Notes: generated from the letters alone by a model not told the origin. A stretch of DNA of 64,000 nt from Methylorubrum populi (GCA_036946625.1 JAQIIU010000003.1:445961-509960), one strand, 5' to 3'. Shown: positions 7,315 to 17,225, counted from the first letter of the stretch. Numbers and translations are program-made.

Positions 7315-9672
7315 ATGCCCCGCCTCAGGCTGTCGACCGATCCGTCTCCCCTGTCCCACGGCGGCCCCGGCGGCCCCGGCGAGGGCATGGCGGTCTCGCA
7401 GATCGCCGGCGTGCTGCGCCGCTCCTGGGCCTGGATCGCGGTGCCGACCCTCGTCGCCGCGCTCGGGGCCGGCGTGTTCGTCCAGGTGGTCGCGCCGCGC
7501 TTCACCGGCGAGGCCAAGGTCCTGCTGGAGAGCCGCGATCCCGCCTTCGCCCGCACCGCCGCCGAGCGGGGCGAGCAGACCCTGCCGATCGACGAGCAGG
7601 CGGTGGCGAGCCAGGTGCAGGTGGCGATGTCGCGCGACATCGCCCGGGAGGCGATCCGCAGCCTGAAGCTCGCCGGCAATCCCGAATTCGATCCGCAGGC
7701 CGAGGGCGCCTCGGCGATCCGGCGCACGCTGATGATGCTCGGGCTCGCCTCCGCGCCGATGGAGCGCGGCGCCGAGGATCGCATCCTCGAGAACTACCTC
7801 GATCACCTGCTGGTCTATCCGGTGGGCAAGTCGCGCATCCTCGCCATCGAGTTCCGCTCGCGCGATCCCGACCTCGCGGCCCGGGGCGCCAACACGGTCG
7901 CCGACCTCTACCTCGCCTCGCTGGCCGCGGCATCGGTCGACACCGCGCGCTACGCCTCGACCTGGCTCGGCAACAACATCGAGACCCTGCGCGCCCGCGT
8001 CGCCGAGGCCGAGGCGAAGGTCGAGGCGTTCCGCACGAAGAACGGGCTGATCGGCGCGGGCAGCAGCGCGGCCTCCCAGCCGCTCTCCTCGCAGCAGCTC
8101 TCCGAACTGTCGAGCCAGCTCTCGCAGGCCCGCACGATCCAGGCCGACCTGACCGCCCGCGCCAAGCTGCTCAAGGACATGATCAAGGAGGGCCGCGCCT
8201 TCGAGATCCCGGATGTCGCCAACAACGAGCTGATCCGGCGCACGGTCGAGAGCCGGATGGCGATGCGGGCGCAGCTCGCCCTGGAATCGCGCACGCTGCT
8301 GCCGGCGCATCCCCGCATCAAGGAGCTGACCGCGCAGGTCCAGGATCTGGAGAGTCAGATCAAGGCCGCGGCCGAGCGGGTGGTGCGCACCCTGGAGAAC
8401 GACGCCAAGATCGCGGGGGCCCGGGTCGAGAGCCTGCGCGCCACGGTCGAGGGCCAGCAGGACGTGGTGGCCCGGGGCAACACCAGCGAGGTGCAGTTGC
8501 GCGCCCTGGAGCGCGAGGCGAAGTCGCAGCGCGAGCAGCTCGAATCCTACCTCGCCCGCTACCGCGAGGCCGCCGCGCGCGACGCCGAGAGCGCGAGCCC
8601 GGCCGATGCCCGCGTCGTCTCCCGCGCGGTCGCGCCCGATCTGCCCTCCTTCCCGAAGAAGGGGCCGATCGTCGCCTTCGCCACCGTGCTCGCCTTCCTG
8701 CTCGCCAGCGCGGGCGTCGTCGGCCGCCACCTCCTCGTCACGCCGCCGGGGCCGGACGGGGACCGCACCGAGAACGAGGATGAGCCGCCCGCCCGCCGTG
8801 CGGAAGGGGACGGTCCGCGCGATCCCTATCCCGAGCCGGAGCCGCCCTCGCGCCGCGGTCCGGCGCACGAGCCCCTCTACGGTGCCCCCTACCCGGCTTC
8901 CGCCGCGGAGCGCTTCGCCCCGGCGCTCGCCTTCGCCCATTCCCTGCGGGCCACGGCCACGGTCCACCATCCCGTCTTCGCCAGCCCGGCGCCGATCGTC
9001 TCCGAACAGCCTCCGCGCGGCGGCAGGGGGGGAATCGACGTGCCGGCCAGGGCTTCCGCCTCCTCCGCCGATCTCGACGGGCTGATCGCCCGGCTCGAAC
9101 ACGGGGCCGGCGGGCGCTCCAAGGGCGGCTGCGTGCTCGTGGTCGAGACGCTGCGCACGGGCGGCGTGCCGGGCCTCGCCTCCGACCTCGCCCGCGTGCT
9201 CGGTCCCCGCGGGCAGACGCTGCTGATCGACGTGAACGGGGCGTCGACCGACCCGGCGGAGCCGGGGCTCACCGACCTCGTGGCCGGCGCGGCCGACTTC
9301 CTCGACGTGATCCAGCCGGTGCGCGGCTCGCGGCTGCACGCGGTCAAGCGTGGCTTCGCGCCCCTCGACGTGCTGGTGGAGGAGCCGCAGGGGCTCGCCA
9401 TCGGGCTCAACGCCCTGTCGCAGAGCTACGATTGGGTGCTCTGCCACCTCGACGCGAGCCTCGGCCGGGACGCGTCCGACCTCGTCACCGCGGTCGGCCC
9501 GTGCATGGACGCGATCGTGATCGCCTCGGATGCCGCGACCGACGACCCCGCGCTCGTCGGGCTCTACCGTCTCGCCAAGGAGGCCGGAACCCGTCAGGTC
9601 CTGGTCGCCCGCAACGCGGACGACGCGCGGGGGGATGATTCGGGCGCGATGCCGCTGCGGCTCTCCGCCTGA
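7315..9672 (+). CDS. GumC/Wzc-like polysaccharide co-polymerase with degenerate kinase domain
   Basis: 785 residues. Wzz-type N-terminal domain (about 25-180) with a first membrane helix (WIAVPTLVAALGAGVFVQVV, about 40-60), long coiled-coil/GNVR region (about 200-430), and a second helix (IVAFATVLAFLLASAGVVG, about 453-471). A disordered Pro/Arg/Glu-rich linker (about 480-590) leads to a BY-kinase/ParA-like domain (about 602-785). In that domain the position of the usual Walker A reads VETLRTGGVPGLASDLARVL, with no GxxxxGK(S/T), and no C-terminal tyrosine cluster follows. The Walker A'-like strand LLIDVNG remains. It should act with the divergent Wza-type lipoprotein in chain-length control and export, but probably without autokinase activity. 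The ATG at 7387 is an alternative start. Confidence 0.85.
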   Translation: MPRLRLSTDPSPLSHGGPGGPGEGMAVSQIAGVLRRSWAWIAVPTLVAALGAGVFVQVVAPRFTGEAKVLLESRDPAFARTAAERGEQTLPIDEQAVASQVQVAMSRDIAREAIRSLKLAGNPEFDPQAEGASAIRRTLMMLGLASAPMERGAEDRILENYLDHLLVYPVGKSRILAIEFRSRDPDLAARGANTVADLYLASLAAASVDTARYASTWLGNNIETLRARVAEAEAKVEAFRTKNGLIGAGSSAASQPLSSQQLSELSSQLSQARTIQADLTARAKLLKDMIKEGRAFEIPDVANNELIRRTVESRMAMRAQLALESRTLLPAHPRIKELTAQVQDLESQIKAAAERVVRTLENDAKIAGARVESLRATVEGQQDVVARGNTSEVQLRALEREAKSQREQLESYLARYREAAARDAESASPADARVVSRAVAPDLPSFPKKGPIVAFATVLAFLLASAGVVGRHLLVTPPGPDGDRTENEDEPPARRAEGDGPRDPYPEPEPPSRRGPAHEPLYGAPYPASAAERFAPALAFAHSLRATATVHHPVFASPAPIVSEQPPRGGRGGIDVPARASASSADLDGLIARLEHGAGGRSKGGCVLVVETLRTGGVPGLASDLARVLGPRGQTLLIDVNGASTDPAEPGLTDLVAGAADFLDVIQPVRGSRLHAVKRGFAPLDVLVEEPQGLAIGLNALSQSYDWVLCHLDASLGRDASDLVTAVGPCMDAIVIASDAATDDPALVGLYRLAKEAGTRQVLVARNADDARGDDSGAMPLRLSA

Positions 9673-10099
9673 CGGAGGCGATTCAGGGGGGCGGCGGCGA
9701 TCGCGGGGGCAGCCGAGAACGGGTTGGGCCTCGTCCCGAAAGGGGGCTCCGGCTTGTCTGAAAAGACGGTGCACAATCGAAAACCGGGAGCCTCTCCCCG
9801 GACGCGGCGGTGGTTCCGCCGGCGCTGATCGGAGAAAGGCCGGCGAAACCGCCGAGCCTCGCTCGGGGGCCGCGTTCGGCCCGGCCCGTCACCTTTGCCC
9901 GTTCGACGGGATGCCTGCCTTAACAACATTTGGAGTTGCGGCCGCCGCAGCCGCCCTCGCCCGACGGCGATGCGGGACAGGTCCTCGCTGTGACGCGTCC
10001 ATGTCCTTGATCCACCGTCTCGTTCGGCGAGCGGTGACGGGGGACGCGATGGGCCGGCGATCGCTGTGACAGGGCGACGCAGACGGGTGCGCCATCGCG
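9673..10099. other. Intergenic region without a gene
   Basis: I see no supported gene between the Wzc-like gene and the MITE that precedes ybaB. It holds one copy of repeat family C (about 9738-9785). Confidence 0.5.
9738..9785 (+). repeat. Interspersed repeat family C, copy 1
   Basis: The core TCGTCCCGAAAGGGGGC, then CCGGCTTGTCTGAAAAGACG and TGCA, recurs near 13.93 kb and, inverted, near 57.75 kb. All three copies are intergenic, and the one at 57.75 kb lies beside a terminator. Function unknown. Confidence 0.5.
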
Positions 10100-10282
10100 C
10101 AGGGTAATCGCTCGAAGCCGCATGAGCGGCTTCGCGGCGCGAAGAGCGCCGCGCGGAGCGGGTTTTTCAGGACATTCGTCCTGAAAAACATCGAGCGGAG
10201 CGAAAGCCTGAGCCCGCGGAGGCGGGCGCCGGCGACTGAGGCCGGCAAAAACCAGGGCAATCTCTTTCAAGCGATTGCCCTG
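10100..10282. mobile_element. MITE, family B (CAGGG ends, 10-bp target duplication), copy 1
   Basis: A 183-bp non-coding element. The left end CAGGGTAATCGCTCGAA and the inverted right end (CAGGGCAATCGCTTGAA when reversed) match at 15 of 17 positions. It is flanked by a perfect 10-bp direct repeat CGCCATCGCG at 10090-10099 and 10283-10292. Inside are several hairpins (for example CAGGACATTCGTCCTG). The second copy, at 59606-59803, also has a perfect 10-bp target duplication, with different sequence. Its right end is about 40 bp from the ybaB stop codon, so the hairpins could terminate or stabilise the dnaX-ybaB transcript. Confidence 0.8.
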
Positions 10283-10321
10283 CGCCATCGCGCTTGCCCG
10301 AGGGGCGATGTGTGAATCGCC

Positions 10322-10645
10322 TCAGAACGGCAGCTTCATGCCGGGCGGCAGCGGCAGGCCCTTGGTCAGGTCCGCCATCTTCTCCTGCGCCGTCGCCTCG
10401 GCCTTGGCCCGCGCATCGTTGCAGGCGGCGACGATCAGGTCTTCGAGGATCTCGCGCTCGTCGGCCACCATCAGGCTCGGATCGATCGAGACGCCGAGCA
10501 CCTGACCCTTGGCCGTCATCCGCACGCCGACGGCGCCGCCGCCGGAGGCGCCCGACACCTCGACCGAGTCGAGTTCGGATTGGAGCGAGGCCATCTTCTC
10601 CTGCATGGCCTGGGCCTGCTTCATGATGCCCATGAGGTCGCGCAT
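10322..10645 (-). CDS. ybaB: YbaB/EbfC family nucleoid-associated protein
   Basis: 107 residues, the normal size for this dimeric DNA-binding protein. It shows the helical N-terminus ([19 protein letters not shown]), [19 protein letters not shown], and a C-terminal [13 protein letters not shown] typical of the family. It lies 87 bp downstream of dnaX on the same strand, the usual dnaX-ybaB arrangement. The exact cellular role (nucleoid organisation or a recombination-linked function) is not settled in the literature. Confidence 0.93.
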   Translation of the reverse strand: MRDLMGIMKQAQAMQEKMASLQSELDSVEVSGASGGGAVGVRMTAKGQVLGVSIDPSLMVADEREILEDLIVAACNDARAKAEATAQEKMADLTKGLPLPPGMKLPF

Positions 10646-10732
10646 GATGGGTCCGCTCCGGTTCGGGTCGAGGAAAATTCCGCTCTCCGCACTTAGGCGC
10701 GAAGGGTTTCGTCTGCCAGGGCGCGGCTCCGC

Positions 10733-12598
10733 TCAAGCCTCGTCGTCGTCCGCCTCGTCCGGGGGCGGCGCGGCCGGTCCGGCCTGCGAGGCCGCGTCGG
10801 TCATGTCGGCCTCCGGCGCCTTGTCGCGCACGTCGACGATCTGCGCCCCGGGGAAGCGGGACAGCACCTCGCGCACGAGCGGGTGCGCGGCGGCGTTCCG
10901 GTGGCGGGTCTGCTCGGCGGTCCGCGCGTTTTCCGCGAGCGTCGGCGCGCCCTCCTCCTTGGAGAGCGCCACCAGCCAACGCCGCCCGGTCCAGGCGTCC
11001 AGCGCCCGGGCGAGGTCGGTCGGGAGGTTCTGGCGGCCGCCGGGGGCGAGCCGGAACTCGATGCGGCCCTCCTCGAAGCGCACGAGGTGCACGTCGCGCT
11101 CCAGCGCCGCCTTCAGGGCGATGTCGCGGGCGGCCTCGGCCTGGGCGACCACGTCCTCGAACCGTCCGAGCCGCGGGCCGGCAGGCACGGCCGGGCGCGG
11201 CGCCGTCTCCGGGGCGAAGGCGGGAACGGGCACGGAGGCCAGGGCCGGCCGGGACGACGGCTGCGCCGCGGGCGCCGCCGCCGTCTGCAAGGCCGCCGAG
11301 CCGTGCGAGGCCATGGCACCGCCGTCGCGCCCGGGGCTCGGGCGGCCGTTCGGGGCGGCGCCCTCCGAGGCGGCCGCGTCGGCCCGAAGCTGGCGCAGGG
11401 CCTCGTCGGGGGTCGGCAGGTCGGCGGCGTAGGCGAGCCGGACGATCGCCATCTCGGCGGCCGCGAGCGGCCGGGGCGCGGCCTGCACCTCGGGCAGCGC
11501 CTTGAGCAGAATCTGCCACGCCCGCGACAGGGCCCGTACCGGCAGGCGCCCGGCGAACCGGGCGCCGCGCACGCGCTCCGCCTCGCTCAAGGTGGGGTCG
11601 GCCTCGGCTCCCGGCACCAGCTTGAGGCGGGTGACGAGATGAGTGAAGCCGGCGAGATCCGAGAGCACCACCGCCGGGTCGGCGCCGGCATCGTACTGCG
11701 CGCGCAACTCGGCGAAGGCGGCGGGCACGTCGCCGCGCATCGCGGCCTCGAACAGGTCGAGGATGCGCGAGCGGTCGGCGAGCCCCAGCATGTCGCGCAC
11801 GCCCGCGGCCGTGACCGCGCCGGCCCCGTGGGCGATCGCCTGATCGAGCAGCGAGAGCGCGTCGCGCACCGAGCCTTCCGCCGCGCGGGTGACGGCGGCG
11901 AGCGCCTCGTCCTCGGCCTCGACGCCTTCGGCGGCGCAGACCTTCTTCAGGTGGGCGGAGAGCACGTCGGCCTCGACCCGGCGCAGGTCGAAGCGCTGGC
12001 AGCGCGACAGGATCGTCACCGGGACCTTGCGGATCTCGGTGGTCGCGAACACGAACTTGGCGTGGGGCGGCGGCTCCTCCAGCGTCTTCAGGAAGGCGTT
12101 GAACGCCTTCTCCGAGAGCATGTGGACCTCGTCGACGATGTAGACCTTGTAGCGGGCCGAGACCGGCGCATAGCGGATGCCGTCGATGATGCCGCGCACA
12201 TCGTCGATGCCGGTATGCGAGGCGGCGTCCATCTCCAGCACGTCCATGTGCCGGGATTCCATGATCGCCTGGCAGTGCTGGCCGAGTTCCGGCATCGACA
12301 CGGTGGGGCCGGTATCCGGCTGGTCGGCGCGCAGGTAGTTGAGGCCGCGGGCGAGGATGCGGGCGGTGGTCGTCTTGCCGACGCCGCGCACGCCGGTGAG
12401 CATCCAGGCCTGCGGGATGCGGTTGGCCGCAAAGGCGTTCGCCAGCGTGCGCACCATGGCGCCCTGGCCGATCAGGTCGTCGAAGGTCCGGGGACGGTAC
12501 TTGCGCGCCAGCACCCGGTAGGGCGTCGCGGCCGGCGCGGGGGCGGGCATGCCGGGCAGGCCCGGCTCGTCGGTGAGCGTGCCGTGCGTCTCGTCCAT
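10733..12598 (-). CDS. dnaX: DNA polymerase III subunits gamma/tau
   Basis: 621 residues; the clamp-loader ATPase that links the replicative polymerases at the fork. Order: YRVLARKYRPRTFDDLIGQ, Walker A GVRGVGKTTTARILARGL, Walker B VYIVDEVHMLS followed by NAFLKTLEEPPPHAKFVFAT, arginine-finger ILSRCQRFDLRR, then the clamp-loader C-terminal domain. A variable Ala/Pro linker (about 400-480) and a tau-like tail end in an acidic DEADDDEA. Zinc-binding cysteines of the E. coli type are largely missing between Walker A and DVLEMDAASHTGIDDVR, as is usual in alphaproteobacteria. The ATG at 12598 is preferred; the frame stays open upstream to 12787 but that part runs through the SRP RNA gene. Confidence 0.93.
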   Translation of the reverse strand: MDETHGTLTDEPGLPGMPAPAPAATPYRVLARKYRPRTFDDLIGQGAMVRTLANAFAANRIPQAWMLTGVRGVGKTTTARILARGLNYLRADQPDTGPTVSMPELGQHCQAIMESRHMDVLEMDAASHTGIDDVRGIIDGIRYAPVSARYKVYIVDEVHMLSEKAFNAFLKTLEEPPPHAKFVFATTEIRKVPVTILSRCQRFDLRRVEADVLSAHLKKVCAAEGVEAEDEALAAVTRAAEGSVRDALSLLDQAIAHGAGAVTAAGVRDMLGLADRSRILDLFEAAMRGDVPAAFAELRAQYDAGADPAVVLSDLAGFTHLVTRLKLVPGAEADPTLSEAERVRGARFAGRLPVRALSRAWQILLKALPEVQAAPRPLAAAEMAIVRLAYAADLPTPDEALRQLRADAAASEGAAPNGRPSPGRDGGAMASHGSAALQTAAAPAAQPSSRPALASVPVPAFAPETAPRPAVPAGPRLGRFEDVVAQAEAARDIALKAALERDVHLVRFEEGRIEFRLAPGGRQNLPTDLARALDAWTGRRWLVALSKEEGAPTLAENARTAEQTRHRNAAAHPLVREVLSRFPGAQIVDVRDKAPEADMTDAASQAGPAAPPPDEADDDEA

Positions 12599-12654
12599 GC
12601 CGCCGTTCGGATTTTTTCGAAGAGGCCGTGCCGTCCGGCTCAAGCGGACGGCGA

Positions 12655-12752
12655 GGGTGGGAGGCTGGACAAAGACCCGCTCGGTCTCGTTAGGGCTGCT
12701 TCCTTCCGGACCTGACCCGGTTGGCGAGTGAAACGTCCCTCGCCAACCTCCC
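12655..12752 (-). ncRNA. ffs: Signal recognition particle RNA, bacterial small (4.5S) type
   Basis: Read on the minus strand, the segment contains the invariant SRP RNA apical motif GGTCAGGTCCGGAAGGAAGC, at about 12694-12715, with the GGAA tetraloop and symmetric/asymmetric loop sequence bound by Ffh. The 5' end GGGAGGTTGG pairs with CCAGCCTCCC near the 3' end (one G-U), closing a rod of about 98 nt, and the ACCC tail resembles E. coli 4.5S RNA. It lies about 57 bp upstream of the dnaX start on the same strand, so the two may share a promoter. The exact ends are estimated from the pairing. Confidence 0.93.
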
Positions 12753-12843
12753 GCGCCGTATATGACGGCCCGCGCGGGCGGATGCAAGCGGGTTGCCTCG
12801 CCCGCCCCGCGCGGCCATGCTCCCCCGAACGAGGGGAGGAGCC

Positions 12844-13326
12844 ATGCGAACGACCGCGATCCCGAAGCGTTGTGCCGCCCTGGCGCTGCTCGCGGGCCTG
12901 TGCGGGCCCGTCCTCGCGCAGGACCAGGCGCACGAGGGTGCCCTCAAGGATTGGCAGGGCCGCTACCGCTACGAGCACGTCGCCGGACGCACGGCCGGGG
13001 GCACGGGCATCGTCGTGAACTACGATCTGGTGCTGAAGCCCCCGGATGTCCGCGGCGGGTGCGTTCTCACCGTGCAGGGCTTCCAGGCCGACGAGAGATA
13101 CCGCTGCCGGACCCGTCGGACGGGGCAGGATCTCGCCGTGGAGTTCCATCGCTACGGCGACGGCGGGACGGTCAACAAGTACGGGGTGGCGGTCTACAAG
13201 CCGGGGCAGCCGCTGTTCACCCTGGCGAAGGGAGCGGGCGGCAAGCTCGTCACCCGCTGGCAGGGCCTCAAGCCGGATGGCGAGGGTGTGGCCGAGAGCG
13301 GGGCCTATTTCGCCAGGGCGAAGTGA
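12844..13326 (+). CDS. Secreted hypothetical protein
   Basis: 160 residues. A typical signal peptide (RCAALALLAGLCGPVLAQ, cleavage after AQ near residue 22) precedes a mature part with KDWQGRYRYEHVAGRT, repeated aromatic/basic strands and a few cysteines (GGCVLTVQGF, YRCRTRR). The content suggests a small beta-rich periplasmic domain; I do not recognise a family. The ATG at 12844 has a strong ribosome site (GAGGGGAGGAG) right before it. An upstream in-frame start at 12793 exists but would bury the signal peptide. Confidence 0.7.
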   Translation: MRTTAIPKRCAALALLAGLCGPVLAQDQAHEGALKDWQGRYRYEHVAGRTAGGTGIVVNYDLVLKPPDVRGGCVLTVQGFQADERYRCRTRRTGQDLAVEFHRYGDGGTVNKYGVAVYKPGQPLFTLAKGAGGKLVTRWQGLKPDGEGVAESGAYFARAK

Positions 13327-13441
13327 TCCTGGCTGCCAGCGGCGCCCACAGGCGTGCCCGCGGGACCGGCAACCGTCGCGGTGCCGGATCGCTTATGCTG
13401 CCGCTCGCGACGACGGGGCGTGGCAAAACCCTGAAACCCCG

Positions 13442-13915
13442 TCACCCCTTCAGCCGCGCCTTGATCCGGTAGGTCAGCCCGTCGCGCACGTCGCGGTAGC
13501 CGTCGAGGCGCTGCTCGCGCGTCCCCTCCTGCACCAGCGTCGGGTCCGGTGTCGGCCAGTACTCGACATCCGCCGCGACCGTGTGGGTGAGTTCGAGGGC
13601 GCGGTGGTGGGCCTCCGGCGAGAGGGTGACGATCAGGTCGAAGTTCAGACCCTCCCAGTCCTCCAACTGCTCGACGGTGCGGGGCTTATGGCGCGCGGCG
13701 TCGATGCCGATCTCGTCGAGGGCGGCGACCATGAACGGGTCGCTCGGCTCGCCCGAGCGCACGCCCGCCGACTGCACGTAGGTCGACTTGCCGAAATAGT
13801 GGCGCGCGATCGCCTCCGCCGCCAGCGAGCGCACCGCGTTGAAATTGCACATGAACAGGACGGACTGCACCCGCCGCTTCTTCGGGCCGGTCCCGGGGAT
13901 CGCGTCGTCCGCCAT
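13442..13915 (-). CDS. Low-molecular-weight phosphotyrosine phosphatase / ArsC-like protein
   Basis: 157 residues. The catalytic P-loop Cx5R is visible as CNFNAVRS near residue 23, with the family's GxxS-like strands following (VQSAGVRSGEPSDP) and the late Asp-Pro general-acid loop (PTPDPTLVQEG). It could dephosphorylate protein tyrosines or reduce arsenate. The location downstream of UPF0262, hisD and murA matches the alphaproteobacterial gene order in which this family is found, favouring a housekeeping phosphatase. The start MADDAIPGTG at 13915 is chosen because upstream codons run into the repeat at 13925. Confidence 0.82.
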   Translation of the reverse strand: MADDAIPGTGPKKRRVQSVLFMCNFNAVRSLAAEAIARHYFGKSTYVQSAGVRSGEPSDPFMVAALDEIGIDAARHKPRTVEQLEDWEGLNFDLIVTLSPEAHHRALELTHTVAADVEYWPTPDPTLVQEGTREQRLDGYRDVRDGLTYRIKARLKG

Positions 13916-13924
13916 GCCCCGCCT

Positions 13925-13985
13925 TAGAGCGTCGTCCCGAAGGGGGAGGGCCGATCTGTCCGAGGAGACGATGCAGACACGGTCA
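13925..13985 (+). repeat. Interspersed repeat family C, copy 2
   Basis: GAGCGTCGTCCCGAAGGGGG followed by CTGTCCGAGGAGACGATGCA, a diverged match to the copies near 9.74 and 57.75 kb. It lies directly upstream of the phosphatase start. Confidence 0.45.
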
Positions 13986-14176
13986 CCTCCCGCGAAGCCG
14001 CCCGCGACGCCGCCCGCGACGCCGCGGCCGAGATGCGCCCGGGTCGGGTGTCTCGCCAGGGGCTTCCGCACGAGCCGATACGGGCAGGCTCGATATAGGC
14101 CGCCCGGGCGGTTCCCGAAAGCGCATCGTTTGGCCGGGCGCGACGGTCGTCCGGGCACGATGGTGCCGCAGGCCGG

Positions 14177-14689
14177 TCAACCCTTCCAGTGCAGGGCGAA
14201 GATCAGGGTGAACAGGCGCCGGGCCGTGTCGTGGTCGAGATCGACCTTGCCCTCGAGGCGCTGCCGCAGGAGTTCGGAGGCCTCGTTGTGCAGGCCGCGC
14301 CGGCCCATGTCGATCGCCTCGATCTGCGTCGGCGAGGCGGTGCGGATCGCGCTGTAGTAGCTCTCGCAGATCATCTCGTAGTCGCGGATGACCCGCCGGA
14401 ACGGGGTGAGGGAGAGCAGGTGGGTCATCACCGGCGCGCCGGCCTCCGTCGCGATGGCGAGGGACAGCTTGTTCTCGACCAGCCCGAGCACCAGCCCGTA
14501 GGGGCCCTCGTCGCGCTCGGGCAGGGTGAAGCGGTTCTCCTCCAGGATGTCGTAGATCGCGATGGCGCGCTCGTGCTCCTGGTCGGGATTGCCGCGCCCG
14601 ATCGAGGCCTCGTCGAGGCGCACCGCCGCGAGCCGGTTCCGCGGCTTCTCCTGTGCCCCTTGTGCCCCCTGTCTCGGTTCGGCCTTCAT
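14177..14689 (-). CDS. UPF0262 family protein
   Basis: About 170 residues of an uncharacterised family found almost only in alphaproteobacteria. Family features: the N-terminal [20 protein letters not shown], then [10 protein letters not shown], and the conserved [19 protein letters not shown] followed by [19 protein letters not shown]. No catalytic residues are known. It lies between hisD and the low-MW phosphatase gene, the conserved position. The ATG at 14689 (MKAEPRQG) is chosen; one at 14746 is also in frame. Confidence 0.88.
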   Translation of the reverse strand: MKAEPRQGAQGAQEKPRNRLAAVRLDEASIGRGNPDQEHERAIAIYDILEENRFTLPERDEGPYGLVLGLVENKLSLAIATEAGAPVMTHLLSLTPFRRVIRDYEMICESYYSAIRTASPTQIEAIDMGRRGLHNEASELLRQRLEGKVDLDHDTARRLFTLIFALHWKG

Positions 14690-14833
14690 CGCCGCCGCCT
14701 TCCCGCAGTCGGCGCCCGAATTCCCGGGCGCCCGGTTTCCGATCACATGAGCCGCAAGCTCAGCCCGCGGGCAAGCCGCTGCACGGCCTCGGTCCGAAAA
14801 GTGATCGCCTGCCGCCCTGAAAACCCGCGCGCG

Positions 14834-16129
<1,296 letters not shown>

Positions 16130-16160
16130 CGGGGGCAATCGGTCCGTCGCAGGAGGGGGG

Positions 16161-16616
16161 TCACGGGCGGTTCTCGACGAGGGTGCGCACGGCCTCGTGG
16201 TCGGGGCGGCCGCCGGCCTCCCAGACCGGGCCGAGATCCTTCAGGCGCACCTCGACGCATTCGAGTTCGAGCCGGATCGCCGCCCCGCCGGAGAAGACCA
16301 GGGTGGCGATGCCGGAGGGAGCCTCGGTCTCCTCGAAGGTGACGGCGAGGAGGCCGAGCGGCGCGTCGGAGGCGGCCCCCGGCGTGATGCCCTTGGCCTT
16401 GACCGACAGAACCCGCTCGAAATGCACGCCCGCGAGCCGGCGCCGGGGCGGCTCGCCCGGGGCCACCGACCAGTCGAAGCGGCGGGCCGCCATCACGAAG
16501 CGGTGTTCGCCCGGCAGCCACGCGAGGTCGTCCGCCCGCAGGATCGCGTCCTGCAGGTGGGCGGAGATGACGGCGAGATCCTCGGCATCGAGGGCGGCGA
16601 GCCTGAGAAGCTCCAT
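16161..16616 (-). CDS. DUF2948 family protein
   Basis: 151 residues. It begins MELLRLAALDAEDLAVISAH, then LQDAILRADDLAWLPGEHRF, FDWSVAPGEPPRRRLAGVHF and a C-terminal IRLELECVEVRLKDLGPVWE, all matching the DUF2948 family of alphaproteobacteria, whose function is unknown. It lies 31 bp upstream of hisD on the same strand and probably in one transcript. The ATG at 16616 is chosen because the longer frame to 16745 adds a low-complexity segment. Confidence 0.88.
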   Translation of the reverse strand: MELLRLAALDAEDLAVISAHLQDAILRADDLAWLPGEHRFVMAARRFDWSVAPGEPPRRRLAGVHFERVLSVKAKGITPGAASDAPLGLLAVTFEETEAPSGIATLVFSGGAAIRLELECVEVRLKDLGPVWEAGGRPDHEAVRTLVENRP

Positions 16617-16848
16617 GCGGATACGCTCCGGGCTCCCCGACCGGACGCGCGGGGAGCGGATTTCGAGGCGTAGGTAGCGACGCGGCCCGCCTGCGGCAAC
16701 CGCCGACGCCGAAGGCGTCGGGACCGACGGCTCTTTCGGGCTCATCGCGCGTTCATGAGCGCGCGGCTAAGGTTTCTTACGGACAACCTTCGCCACTCAA
16801 GAGGGGATGCGGACGATGCGAAACGGAATTCCGGGCAAGAGGGGGAAC

Positions 16849-17199
16849 ATGGGTCGGACCTTGGGGCGCATCCTGGGCGTCGCCCTGGCCCTCGGGCTCG
16901 TGGTCAGCCCGGCGAGCGCCCAATACGACCGCGGCGGCTACGACGGCCCGCGCCGCTACGACGACGGATACGGTCGCCGCGGCTACGACGACGACGGATA
17001 CGGCCGGCGCCGCGGCTACGACGACGAGGACGACGGCCCGCGCTTCCGCGGTCCCCCGCCCCCGCGTTACGGCCGCGGCGGCGGCGGCATCTGCGTCACC
17101 GCCCGCGGCAACTGCCCGACGGGCTTCGCGCCGGTCAATTCGCCCTGCGCCTGCGACATTCCCGGTTTCGGGATCAAGCGCGGCGCCGTGGCGCGCTGA
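16849..17199 (+). CDS. Small secreted Tyr/Asp/Gly/Arg-repeat protein with C-terminal cysteines
   Basis: 116 residues. A signal peptide (ILGVALALGLVVSPASAQ) is followed by a low-complexity stretch of YD/GYG/RR repeats (about residues 25-70) with alternating Tyr-Asp and Arg-Gly units. A short C-terminal part carries four cysteines (ICVTARGNC, NSPCACDIPGFG). No family recognised; small secreted proteins with this C-terminal pattern are common in Methylobacterium-like genomes. The ATG at 16849 follows a good ribosome site (GAGGGGGAAC). It interrupts, on the opposite strand, the otherwise conserved murA-DUF2948 neighbourhood. Confidence 0.72.
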   Translation: MGRTLGRILGVALALGLVVSPASAQYDRGGYDGPRRYDDGYGRRGYDDDGYGRRRGYDDEDDGPRFRGPPPPRYGRGGGGICVTARGNCPTGFAPVNSPCACDIPGFGIKRGAVAR

Positions 17200-17225
17200 T
17201 CGCCCGACATCGACGCGATGAAGGC

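Noticed and set aside
7243-9774. 843-codon minus-strand ORF antisense to the Wzc-like gene
   Set aside because: Shadow of a real gene in GC-rich DNA; its translation is Arg/Gly/His-rich with no domain.
12599-12787. N-terminal extension of dnaX
   Set aside because: Runs through the SRP RNA gene; the real ATG is at 12598.
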